From: Thalassolituus sp034111725 | GTDB taxonomy: Bacteria > Pseudomonadota > Gammaproteobacteria > Pseudomonadales > Oceanobacteraceae | Length of the DNA: 64,000 bases | NCBI RefSeq assembly: GCF_034111725.1 | Contig: NZ_JAWUWR010000047.1 | Span: 77,207 to 141,206 of the forward strand | Direction of reading: 5' to 3' | Shown here: one piece after another, positions 27,201 through 34,453 of the stretch | Position numbering within the stretch: the stretch's first letter is position 1 | How the letters are laid out: the number at the start of each line of letters is the position of its first letter | Notes under the pieces: generated by a model | What the model was told of the DNA's origin: nothing | Databases searched by the model: none | What the model saw: the letters and a program-made list of their open reading frames with translations, nothing else | Program-made: the position numbers and the translations under genes

Positions 27201-27553
27201 TGACGTCTCTCACTACCTTCGTTGGTTTGGCCCCACTTATTTCGGAAACCAGTGTGCAGGCACAGTTCTTAATTCCAATGGCGGTGTCGTTGGCTTTCGG
27301 GGTGGTATTCGCCACACTTATTAGCTTGTTATTAGTGCCAGCAACCTACTTAATGATGGTCGAATGGCAAACAAGCGTGTTGCGTCTGTTTAAACAAACA
27401 CCAAGCGGTAGTTCCGATGATCCCGTTGAAGCGGCATATCAACGCGGCTTTGAACAAGGTACGCGCAACGCCCGCAAGGCAGTGTGTCCATATGAAGATG
27501 ACGTTCTTAGCTCTAGCTGGGAAGCTGGCTTAAACGACGCAAGAAACCTTTAA
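24287..27553 (+). CDS. RND-family efflux permease with C-terminal Rmf/CrpP-like tail
   Basis: A 1088-residue inner-membrane proton-driven pump. Twelve membrane helices flank two large periplasmic loops. The proton-relay aspartates lie in GIVVDDAVVVGES of helix 4. The canonical fold ends near residue 1030. Residues 1048-1088 form an added tail: AYQRGFEQG, then CPY (1067-1069), then W1078 and AGLNDAR. This spacing matches the ribosome modulation factor / CrpP family (RGYxAG...CPY...WxxGWxEA). It is the last gene of the GH3 operon and is followed by a hairpin terminator. Context suggests export of the operon's product. Confidence 0.93.
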   Translation: MKSSISWFANNPVAANLCMICILVLGFLSIPETRKELLPNVSLERISIQSKLPGASVETVESSVCRPIENRIYDIQGTIDLTSYAYEGICSITLDVDEGFVTKEIVDEVKSRLEAKDLLPKEATTPDVVELTVRNRVAKLILSGPVSYSVLTASARQLRTDLLEFSAVSIVELEDMKKSEIRISIPAFNLQKYQISFDEISAMIQKQSGFLPGGMLQTREGDVLITSDAYRDSSESYANIVIAADPDGGEVRLGDIADIIDNRFSNLPQASFDRQPAVSIDVFRVGNQNITDISDVIHNHLADSNLPQNVKVYVWQDESKNFQSRVDLLVSNAFSGLVLLFIVLLLFLSARLSFWVSLGIPIAFLGTIFILPVFDVSINIVSLFAFILVLGIVVDDAVVVGESIHLQNQKGLHGTEGALQGVFEVYKPIFFAVATTVVAFLPLVSLPGPEGKLMRAIPIVVISTLIFSLIESLYILPAHLSGTHKNEKPGNKVLTAIQNVFSVFLDTLIKWVYTPVLTVCLRNKGLVVLTFTVVFALFIVLLSQGWIKTALFAAIEGDVVVANFAFPEGSPREKTEKALRHLIAAADQVQAEYEAKDASAIEHIYSVVAPKNTFTSYSVDKSMDHKGQVIIELPSSETRTYSGQDVLARWRELAGDIQDTTSLKYSASLNPTNPDIQIEFSGYDIDDLMSAANQLAKKLRDYDGTFDIHTSQEEEKQEAEIKLKDNAVALGLTLESVIRQINRAFQGNVVQRIQTQDDEVEVWVGLPKDERSSPWYLENMHIEYAPGQYVSLSTIATIEYRPSKTHIKRYDRKRVISVSAFVNPAQNSVKNIQTDLATNYLDGLVKTMPGINWDVGGYQRAVTLFLDILMKYYLFAILAMYLMMAVLFSSYSQPLLVLYAIPFGLLGSVTGHILLDLELTLWSFVGMVAVSGVVVNDNLVLIDYINTQRAKGENVFVSVCEAGRVRFRPIMLTSLTTFVGLAPLISETSVQAQFLIPMAVSLAFGVVFATLISLLLVPATYLMMVEWQTSVLRLFKQTPSGSSDDPVEAAYQRGFEQGTRNARKAVCPYEDDVLSSSWEAGLNDARNL

Positions 27554-27562
27554 AACTAAAAA

Positions 27563-27599
27563 GCCGCGTATGAGAGAATGCAAAAATCTCCTACGCGGC
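27563..27599. terminator. Terminator hairpin between convergent genes
   Basis: Arms GCCGCGTA (27563-27570) and TACGCGGC (27592-27599), with inner GAGA/TCTC pairing. A short A run on the left gives a T run for minus-strand transcripts; the plus-strand side ends in CTTATT, a weak tail. It separates the pump gene from the membrane protein gene that ends at 27640. Confidence 0.65.
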
Positions 27600-27639
27600 C
27601 TTATTAAATATTTATCCATCCCATTTTTGCTTGAAGCAA

Positions 27640-28314
27640 TTATTCTTCTGCGGGCAAGTCTTGCTGCGACTGCCAATTAACACGCTGCCAGTAACCAATT
27701 TCGTTAATCAAAATAGCCGTTAATATATACATGGCTAAATACAAGACATAAGCAGCGCTCATCCATATCATCCCCTCAATCAGGCGGGCGACTGAATCGA
27801 CGTTAAGTAGCACATAGACGGCAACGATTTTACTCACGTTAGCACCAACCAAAGCCAACCACCACAACGGCAGCAACCAAGAATCTGGGACAAAGTTGTG
27901 ATGCTCAGGAGCCGATCTATGGCGCATGGACGCAAGGGTGCGCAATGCTAAAAAGATACAGCTCAGCATGCGCATAAAGATAATAAGAGTATTTTTTATA
28001 GTATGCGGCTTCTCGTCGTATAGGCAGACTAAATTGCGCACCGCATAGAAGAGCCAGTAGCCAAAGAATATACCGAGCACACCGGTCAGGCTGATTTGCG
28101 TAATACGAATAAGACTATCTAGGGCAATACGACTTTGCAACCCAGCATCTAATTGCGTGATTATGTCAGTCGCAGCCAGCCCATGAAGTTGTTGCAAGGT
28201 CATAAAACCATGAATAAAACCGGCAACACACAGTATTCCTGGTATTGCCATTACCCCAATAATGACACGATTCAAGAGATGCAAATCGTAGAAAGGGTAT
28301 CGCTTGTAGGCCAT
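27640..28314 (-). CDS. Four-helix membrane protein, DUF4328-like
   Basis: A 224-residue integral membrane protein with four predicted helices (about 15-37, 75-95, 145-165 and 185-208). The order YAVRNL before the third helix and SWLLPLWWLALVGANVSKI recalls the DUF4328 family, where helices carry W-W/PxxN patterns, but the match is loose. No catalytic motif is seen. It is monocistronic, convergent with the RND pump gene. Role unknown. Confidence 0.55.
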   Translation of the reverse strand: MAYKRYPFYDLHLLNRVIIGVMAIPGILCVAGFIHGFMTLQQLHGLAATDIITQLDAGLQSRIALDSLIRITQISLTGVLGIFFGYWLFYAVRNLVCLYDEKPHTIKNTLIIFMRMLSCIFLALRTLASMRHRSAPEHHNFVPDSWLLPLWWLALVGANVSKIVAVYVLLNVDSVARLIEGMIWMSAAYVLYLAMYILTAILINEIGYWQRVNWQSQQDLPAEE

Positions 28315-28432
28315 TATAATACTTATCCTTTTAGGCTATCGTCGATCGCTATGCTGAAACTGCACTTACCAATTAATGGTAATTGTCTCAGCACGTCGCA
28401 AAAGCACAAGGATAATTCATGCCGTTAATGGC

Positions 28433-29398
28433 TCAACTGCCACATTTCAGCATAATCAGCGCGTAATATTCATTACTATCGGTCCAAATATTCGTACACT
28501 CAAACCCACAAGACCCTGCCATATCAATCAAGTGCTCTAACCGATATTTGTAAGAGTTTTCGGTGTGAATTGTTTCACCACTGCGCAAGGCGATAGTGTT
28601 ACCGGCAATATTAACCATCTGATCGATGGAGCTCACAAGGTGCATTTCGACACGAGAGAGAAGATGATTGACAACAATTTTGTGTTCGAAACGATCTTCG
28701 TTAAATTGACCATCTAAGGTGCGATTTAGGTGACGCAAGACATTCTTATTAAATGCGGCAGTAACACCTTGAGAGTCATCGTAAGCGGCTTGCAAAATCG
28801 ATTCATCTTTTAGTAAATCGACACCCAATAAAAAATAGCCGCCGTCACCTAAAGTCGAACGCACTCGACGCAAGAAATCATTGGCCTGCTCAGGGGTGAA
28901 GTTGCCCATACTCGACCCTGGAAAGAAAGCCATTTTCGTACCGGCATTTAACAGCTGATCCGGCAATGCGATGTCTTGAGAATAGTCGACACATGCAGCG
29001 TAAATATTGAGCCATTCGTAGTCGTCGAGTAGGCGTGAAGCGGAAGCGATTAAAAACTCGCGACTAATATCCATAGGTACATAACACTGTGGACGTAAGG
29101 CTTCGAGCAGCAAGCGAATTTTAATACTCGCACCACTACCGTACTCCAACAAAACAGAGCCACGCCCGATAATTTCGGCGATTTCATCGGCGTATTCGCG
29201 CAGTAAACCAATCTCAGTTCGTGTTAAATAATATTCAGGTAGATGGGTAATTTCTTCGAATAAACGTGAACCACGTTCGTCATAGAAATATTTCGCCGGT
29301 AAGGTTTTCTGACTAGAGTTTAAGCCAGCTAATACCTCTGAACGAATATCAGCCGGAGCAGGTAAATCATCAAAAATTTGTAATGCCTGACGTTCCAT
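28433..29398 (-). CDS. egtD: L-histidine N-alpha-methyltransferase EgtD
   Basis: A 321-residue SAM-dependent enzyme that trimethylates histidine to hercynine, the first step of ergothioneine synthesis. The SAM site LLEYGSGASIK is near residue 85; PAKYFYDERGSRLFEEIT near 36 and FFPGSSMGNF near 165 are family landmarks. ATG 29398 is preferred over ATG 29404 because AGAGG abuts the latter and lies six bases from the former. It is 45 bases downstream of egtB on the same strand. With EgtB it covers hercynine and its sulfoxide conjugate; the remaining steps (EgtA, EgtC, EgtE) are not in the window. Confidence 0.94.
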   Translation of the reverse strand: MERQALQIFDDLPAPADIRSEVLAGLNSSQKTLPAKYFYDERGSRLFEEITHLPEYYLTRTEIGLLREYADEIAEIIGRGSVLLEYGSGASIKIRLLLEALRPQCYVPMDISREFLIASASRLLDDYEWLNIYAACVDYSQDIALPDQLLNAGTKMAFFPGSSMGNFTPEQANDFLRRVRSTLGDGGYFLLGVDLLKDESILQAAYDDSQGVTAAFNKNVLRHLNRTLDGQFNEDRFEHKIVVNHLLSRVEMHLVSSIDQMVNIAGNTIALRSGETIHTENSYKYRLEHLIDMAGSCGFECTNIWTDSNEYYALIMLKCGS

Positions 29399-29442
29399 GG
29401 TCATCCTCTTTTATTTAAGGTCCGTAATAATTGCTGCGTTAA

Positions 29443-30663
29443 CTAAAAACGCGCTAAACGAATGCCGGTAAATTGCCAGCGCTCATGGGGATAAAAGAAA
29501 TTGCGATACGAAGCTCGAGCATGAGCAACAGGCGTCAGACAAGATGCTCCGCGCAACACCATTTGATTACACATAAACTTGCCGTTGTACTCGCCAACAG
29601 CACCGGCGGCGGGTTTGTACTTGGGATAAGCTTGATAAGTACTACTGGTCCACTGCCATGTTTCACCAAAAAGTTGTTGCAGCGATTTGTTGTTCGCTGC
29701 ACCTTGGGGATACCAATAAGCCGACTCTTGAAACCCACCAACAATCGCATGTTTTGACGCCACGAGTTCCCATTCTGCTTCCGTCGGTAAACGAGCACCC
29801 GCCCAGCGCGCATAAGCGTCAGCTTCATAAAAGCTCACATGCGTCACCGGATTATCTAATGCCAGTGGCTGGTCGCCGTGCAAACTAAAACGACGCCAGC
29901 CATCAAGCGTCTCACGCCAATATAAAGGTGCTTCAATGGCATTTTGTTGTACCCAAGCCCAGCCGTCCGCCAACCAAAGATCTGGGCGCTCATAGCCATC
30001 ATCTGCCATAAACTCTAAATATTCGCGGGTCGTAATTAAGCGATGAGCGATCGCGCCGTCACTCACTAAAACCGAGTGTCGCGGCCCTTCGTTATCAAAC
30101 GAGAAGCCATGCCCTTGATGACCAATACTGTGAATACCACCACCAAATTCGTGCCAGCTTATTTCTTGGTGGACAAATTTGGTCTCATTCATTGGCGCAG
30201 CATAAGCGGGGGCAAGCGGGTTCACAGACCAACAATATTGTAGATCTGTGAGTAACAGCTCTTGGTGCTGTTGCTCGTGATTAAGACCCAGTTCAATCAG
30301 GGGCCAGAGGCGAGTATCAGCCAATAGAGCCTGCATCGCTTCATCAACCCAGAGACGATAGCGCAGAACCTCAGCAAGCGAAGGACGTGATAACAAGCCG
30401 CGCTTATCGCGAGGGTATGGCTTGCCTATGCCGTTGTAATAGCTATTAAAAAGCTGTTCAAACAGGGGATTGAAGGGGCGATAACCTTTCAGATTGGGTA
30501 GTAAAACGAAGGTCTCAAAAAACCAAGTAGTGTGGGCTAGATGCCACTTCGCGGGACTAGTAAAAGCCGCCGCTTGCAACTCATGATCGGCAGGCTCCAA
30601 CGGCGTACATAAGGCCAAAGTTGTTTGCCTGATTGCGTGATACGTATGCGATGGATCGTTCAT
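29443..30663 (-). CDS. egtB: Ergothioneine synthase EgtB (hercynine oxygenase)
   Basis: A 406-residue non-haem iron enzyme that joins hercynine to a thiol with oxygen to give the sulfoxide. The N-terminal DinB-like domain carries likely iron ligands in WHLAHTTWFFE (H41/H44) and in HEQQH (H129, H133). The C-terminal formylglycine-generating-enzyme domain (about 170-406) has PVTHVSFYEADAYARWAGARLPTEAEWE and ends TGIRLARF. Whether the sulfur donor is gamma-glutamylcysteine or cysteine cannot be told here. First gene of the egtB-egtD pair. Confidence 0.95.
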   Translation of the reverse strand: MNDPSHTYHAIRQTTLALCTPLEPADHELQAAAFTSPAKWHLAHTTWFFETFVLLPNLKGYRPFNPLFEQLFNSYYNGIGKPYPRDKRGLLSRPSLAEVLRYRLWVDEAMQALLADTRLWPLIELGLNHEQQHQELLLTDLQYCWSVNPLAPAYAAPMNETKFVHQEISWHEFGGGIHSIGHQGHGFSFDNEGPRHSVLVSDGAIAHRLITTREYLEFMADDGYERPDLWLADGWAWVQQNAIEAPLYWRETLDGWRRFSLHGDQPLALDNPVTHVSFYEADAYARWAGARLPTEAEWELVASKHAIVGGFQESAYWYPQGAANNKSLQQLFGETWQWTSSTYQAYPKYKPAAGAVGEYNGKFMCNQMVLRGASCLTPVAHARASYRNFFYPHERWQFTGIRLARF

Positions 30664-30733
30664 TATGCTCTCTTGGTCAATCGGTCATTATTAACCCTGA
30701 CCTCTGAGAGCACATAGTGCAAGTCTTAGTCGG

Positions 30734-31561
30734 TTAATTTTCTCTAGGCTCAAGACAAGCGCGCGCGCGCATCGCCATGTCATCTAAGAACCGAGCGTAG
30801 CCATCTTTTGTCACAGAAATATGACTACCTAACGGATCAAGTTCTGCTCGATTCACTGGCAAATCACCGACGACAGAATCCACCAGCGCTGGAGTATATT
30901 CAGGTTCGCTGAACACACATACGACTTCGCCATTGGCTAGCTGGTCACGCATAGCTTGCAAGGTCCGAATGCCTGGTTTTTGTTCAGGCGACAAGGTAAA
31001 AGCCCCCAATTGCAATAGACCTCGCTCACTAACCCAGTGGTCGTAGGCGCGGTGAAATACGAAAAAGCCTCGCTGTTGTAAGCCCTGTAGTTGCTCCTCA
31101 CTGAATTGTACGGAGGCAGCCACACTCTGCGCGAACTCAGAGTTGTCATGCCCCAACAATGCCGCTAGATCAGCTTGAGCCGCCAAAGCAATCACAGTCG
31201 AAAACCAAACATGAGGATCGTCACTTTGCCCCTCTTGGCGATAAATGGCTAAGTTAATCCAATGTTTGTCGGGCCAACGTTTAGCAAAACCACGCAAATA
31301 CGGCTCAGCCTCTGGACCAGCCCAAAAAATAATATCGGCATTTTGCAATCGGTCGATATCGGACGGTCGCAAGCTAAAGTCGTGCGGCGTCATACCCGCT
31401 GGCACTAGCACTTCAAGCTGCTCGGGAGGAACCGTCGATGCCGCAATTAAGGCTAACGGATGCAGTGTTGCCAGCACATTTAATGGCTTGGGCGCACTCA
31501 TGGCGGGAAATGTTAGGGTAGATAAAACAACTAAACCCAACAAATAACGCAAATTCTTCAT
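30734..31561 (-). CDS. znuA: Zinc ABC transporter substrate-binding protein ZnuA
   Basis: A 275-residue periplasmic zinc-binding protein of cluster A-I. It has a signal peptide (about 1-22) and likely zinc-binding histidines in ATLHPLA (H34), DDPHVWF and VFHRAYDHW. The His/Asp-rich loop of E. coli ZnuA is nearly absent: the segment before DPHVW is short and has few His. The gene is divergent from zur-znuC-znuB over a 55-base gap that contains a Zur-box-like palindrome. Confidence 0.93.
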   Translation of the reverse strand: MKNLRYLLGLVVLSTLTFPAMSAPKPLNVLATLHPLALIAASTVPPEQLEVLVPAGMTPHDFSLRPSDIDRLQNADIIFWAGPEAEPYLRGFAKRWPDKHWINLAIYRQEGQSDDPHVWFSTVIALAAQADLAALLGHDNSEFAQSVAASVQFSEEQLQGLQQRGFFVFHRAYDHWVSERGLLQLGAFTLSPEQKPGIRTLQAMRDQLANGEVVCVFSEPEYTPALVDSVVGDLPVNRAELDPLGSHISVTKDGYARFLDDMAMRARACLEPREN

Positions 31562-31584
31562 TGTCTCGCAGCCTAGGTATCGTA

Positions 31585-31607
31585 GAATTGCTACATTATA
31601 ACCTAAG
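31585..31607. promoter_or_regulatory. Probable Zur box between znuA and zur
   Basis: A 23-base imperfect palindrome: left half GAATTGCTACA, one spacer base, right half TATAACCTAAG. Compared from memory with the E. coli Zur consensus halves GAAATGTTATA and TATAACATTTC, 15 of 22 positions agree. It is the only large regulatory site in the 55 bases between the divergent genes, so it could repress both units when zinc is ample. Confidence 0.65.
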
Positions 31608-31616
31608 GTTTACGTC

Positions 31617-32117
31617 ATGACTTCTACTGTCTACGCACCGCATGATCATCACACCTGCATAACGGCAGCTTTAGCTAATGCCAAGAACTTGTGTGAATCC
31701 CGTGGCGCGCGCTTAACTCCAGTGCGTAAACGCGTATTAGAGTTAGTTTGGCAAAATCATAAACCGACAGGCGCTTATGAACTGCTACCGCAATTAGCCC
31801 AAGACGGCTTCAATTCAGCGCCGCCAACAGTCTATCGTGCGTTAGATTTTCTATTAGAGCTTGGTCTGATTCATCGCATTAGTTCGCTCAACGCTTTTAT
31901 TGGCTGTGCTCATCCTGGGCAAGATCACACAACGGGGTTCTTTATCTGCCGCTTGTGTGGCAATGCACTGGAACTATCACCCGAGCGTATGCAAGACGTT
32001 AACACTCGCCTCGCAGAAGAATTAGGAATTATTATAGAAGAACAAACAATCGAACTCTCCGGTCTCTGCCCTAGCTGCCAACATTCAACTGCAGCTGCTA
32101 ACGGGGCAAATGCATGA
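31617..32117 (+). CDS. zur: Zinc uptake regulator Zur (Fur family)
   Basis: A 166-residue Fur-family repressor. The winged helix includes RLTPVRKRVLELVWQ and SAPPTVYRALDFLLELGLIHR. Structural zinc cysteines are in FICRLCGNA and LCPSCQHS. It sits with the zinc transporter genes and shares four bases (ATGA) with znuC, which fits Zur rather than Fur. It probably represses its own operon through the site at 31585-31607. Confidence 0.93.
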   Translation: MTSTVYAPHDHHTCITAALANAKNLCESRGARLTPVRKRVLELVWQNHKPTGAYELLPQLAQDGFNSAPPTVYRALDFLLELGLIHRISSLNAFIGCAHPGQDHTTGFFICRLCGNALELSPERMQDVNTRLAEELGIIIEEQTIELSGLCPSCQHSTAAANGANA

Positions 32118-32920
32118 ACGCATCGTCAGCATTAATTGAAGCGCAAAATCTGCGCTTAGCCTTACGCCAAAAAGTCGTGCTTGATGATATATCGCTAAAA
32201 ATTGAGCCCGGTAAAATCATTACCTTGATCGGCCCCAATGGCTGCGGTAAATCTACTTTAATTCGCGTATTACTAGGCTTAACGAAAGCCGATAGTGGGC
32301 GCGTATTACAACGCCCTGATTTACACATAGGGTATATGCCGCAACGCTTGGCGCTAGATGAGCGCATGCCTCTAACCGTCGGTGGTTTTTTACGTCTGGC
32401 GCGTGGCGCTAAAAAAGACCAAATCCACTACTGGCAAGAACGTTTAGGTATCAAAGCTCTGGAACAGCAATCCGTTCACAATCTCTCTGGTGGTGAATGG
32501 CAACGCGTGTTGTTGGCACGTGCTCTATTACTCAAACCGCAACTACTGGTACTTGACGAGCCAGTTCAAGGCGTGGATGTGCAAGGCCAGTTAGAGTTAT
32601 ACCAACTGATTCCAACTTTGCGCGATGAGTTAGGTTGCGCGGTGTTAATGGTGTCTCACGATTTGCATTTGGTGATGGCTGCCACCGATGAGGTGATTTG
32701 CCTGAATGGCCATGTCTGTTGTTCTGGCCATCCTGATAGTGTCTCGCTCGACCCTGCTTACTTGCAGCTGTTTGGTAAGCGCGAAGCGCCAATCGCCCAT
32801 TACACCCATCATCACGATCATGCGCATTGCATTGATGGGCATGTCGAACCAGCTAATACCTTATCGGTTGATCACAAACACCACCGGCACTGCAATCATC
32901 ACTCAGGATCTAACTCATGA
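32114..32920 (+). CDS. znuC: Zinc ABC transporter ATPase ZnuC with His-rich tail
   Basis: A 268-residue ATPase. Walker A is GPNGCGKST (40-48), the signature is LSGGEWQRV, Walker B is LLVLDEP, and the switch His lies in MVSHDLH. The last 44 or so residues hold 13 His and two Cys in clusters such as THHHDHAHC and KHHRHCNHH, a likely cytoplasmic zinc-binding tail. It overlaps zur and znuB by four bases each, so the three genes are translationally coupled. Confidence 0.95.
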   Translation: MNASSALIEAQNLRLALRQKVVLDDISLKIEPGKIITLIGPNGCGKSTLIRVLLGLTKADSGRVLQRPDLHIGYMPQRLALDERMPLTVGGFLRLARGAKKDQIHYWQERLGIKALEQQSVHNLSGGEWQRVLLARALLLKPQLLVLDEPVQGVDVQGQLELYQLIPTLRDELGCAVLMVSHDLHLVMAATDEVICLNGHVCCSGHPDSVSLDPAYLQLFGKREAPIAHYTHHHDHAHCIDGHVEPANTLSVDHKHHRHCNHHSGSNS

Positions 32921-33723
32921 TGGACTTCACCACACCTTGGTGGACGATGCCGTTACTGGCAGGGATTTTACTGGCTGCCACCACTGGGCCGCTCGGTAGC
33001 TTTGTAGTTTGGCGACGCATGGCATTTTTTGGCGATACTCTCGCACACGGTGCGTTATTAGGTATCACCTTCGGTGTTCTCACCGATATCAATCTGACCT
33101 TGGCGTTAATTATTGGCTCAGTATCGTTAGCCTTAATACTGCTGCCACTGCAACGTGGCTCGCGGTTATCATCCGATACTTTACTCGGTATCGTTTCCCA
33201 CGGCACGCTAGCGGTAGGCTTAGTTGCGCTTAGCTTAACAGATGGGATTCGGATCGATTTAATGGGATATTTGTTTGGTGATTTACTCGCCGTCGAGAGC
33301 CAACATACTCTATGGCTTTTGCTCGCCGCCATCAGCACTGGGCTGTTGTTACTTTGGCAATGGCGTGCGTTATTGGCCGTCACGGTTAGCCCTGAACTGG
33401 CTAGTATTGATGGTCACCCAGTCCAGCGTTTGAATTTATTGCTGGTATTGATGCTGGCAATCGTTGTTGCCCTAGCAATGAAAATCGTCGGCATTTTACT
33501 GATCAGTGCGCTACTCATTATTCCGGCGGCAGCCGCACGTAGCTTTGCTCGCACACCGGAGCAAATGGTGGGTCTATCGAGTGTTGCTGGTGTAATTTCA
33601 GTGCTACTCGGTATGTGGGCATCTTTTCGTTGGGATACCCCCGCAGGACCAAGTATCGTGGTTGCCGCGATGCTCTTGTTCTTAGCGAGTATTCCTGCAG
33701 GCCGCTTACAAGCAGCGCGCTAA
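32917..33723 (+). CDS. znuB: Zinc ABC transporter permease ZnuB
   Basis: A 268-residue membrane permease of the ABC-3 family with about eight helices. Landmarks are GPLGSFVVWRRMAFFGDTLAHGALLG near the N-terminus (the coupling and channel region) and LLISALLIIPAAAARSFA in the C-terminal half. It completes the zinc importer with ZnuA and ZnuC and overlaps znuC by four bases. Confidence 0.95.
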   Translation: MMDFTTPWWTMPLLAGILLAATTGPLGSFVVWRRMAFFGDTLAHGALLGITFGVLTDINLTLALIIGSVSLALILLPLQRGSRLSSDTLLGIVSHGTLAVGLVALSLTDGIRIDLMGYLFGDLLAVESQHTLWLLLAAISTGLLLLWQWRALLAVTVSPELASIDGHPVQRLNLLLVLMLAIVVALAMKIVGILLISALLIIPAAAARSFARTPEQMVGLSSVAGVISVLLGMWASFRWDTPAGPSIVVAAMLLFLASIPAGRLQAAR

Positions 33724-33726
33724 TAT

Positions 33727-34359
33727 CTAACGCGGCATACTAACGAGCTGCTGCATAACGCCCGTTAGTCTTTGCGGATCTAACGGTGGTTCGATATAAC
33801 CTCGATACTGCCCTGCGGGATCAATCAATACTATATTGGCCGAATGATCCATCAAATACGCTAAATCACCATCGCGTTCGACACGCGCAAAAAACGCATT
33901 CACTTCCGTTGCTAACGTTTTAAGCGCCGCAGGGTTGCCAGTTAATGCCATAAAGCTGGGATTAAAGTACCCCATGTAAGGTGCCATCGACGCCGGTGAA
34001 TCGCGCTCGGGGTCAACACTCACCAATACAACATTAAATTGTGCCTGCACATCCAACGGTAAGCGCTTCCAAGTCCTGCTTAAATTTGCCAAGGTCATTG
34101 GACAAACATCTGGACAGTAGGTGTAGCCAAAGAAGAGCAAACTCCAGCTTCCTGATAATTCGCTAAGATGAAATGAGTTACCGGTTTGAGCACTAAACTG
34201 ACCGTCAGAAATAGGAATTCCGCGGCTAAAAATACGCACGCCATCAATACCAACTGCCGAAGGCCCATTCAGCCGCGCTAGCGCCCCACCAGTAATCATT
34301 GCAGACACTAACAAAAAAAAGAGCACTGAAGCGAAAATACGCTGTGTTGCGTTCAACAT
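33727..34359 (-). CDS. SCO1/SenC-family copper chaperone
   Basis: A 210-residue membrane-anchored thioredoxin-fold protein. Anchor helix at about 8-27. The copper-binding motif CPDVC is at 82-86 and the distal His is in YLMDHSANIVLI. Such proteins deliver copper to, or keep reduced, the CuA site of cytochrome oxidase; no such oxidase is in the window. ATG 34359 is chosen because AGAGG lies seven bases upstream and the anchor follows at once; the longer frame would translate the 13-bp repeat array. Confidence 0.92.
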   Translation of the reverse strand: MLNATQRIFASVLFFLLVSAMITGGALARLNGPSAVGIDGVRIFSRGIPISDGQFSAQTGNSFHLSELSGSWSLLFFGYTYCPDVCPMTLANLSRTWKRLPLDVQAQFNVVLVSVDPERDSPASMAPYMGYFNPSFMALTGNPAALKTLATEVNAFFARVERDGDLAYLMDHSANIVLIDPAGQYRGYIEPPLDPQRLTGVMQQLVSMPR

Positions 34360-34371
34360 CTGGATGCCTCT

Positions 34372-34419
34372 GATTGAGATGTGGGATTGAGATGTGGGAT
34401 TGAGATGCGGGATTGAGAT
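34372..34419. repeat. 13-bp tandem repeat array, 3.7 copies
   Basis: The unit GATTGAGATGTGG occurs at 34372-34384 and 34385-34397, once with a T-to-C change at 34398-34410, and partially at 34411-34419. It lies between the divergent SCO1 and MATE genes. Minus-strand and plus-strand open frames run through it, so it can mislead start prediction on both sides. Confidence 0.9.
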
Positions 34420-34453
34420 TACCAATGTTCATATTGCTGTTATTGTACCAGCC

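Noticed and set aside
34244..34432. Minus-strand frame through the 13-bp repeats with a repetitive HLNP/SQSHIS peptide
   Set aside because: The repetitive peptide is simply the translated tandem DNA repeat; the SCO1 gene has a better start at 34359.
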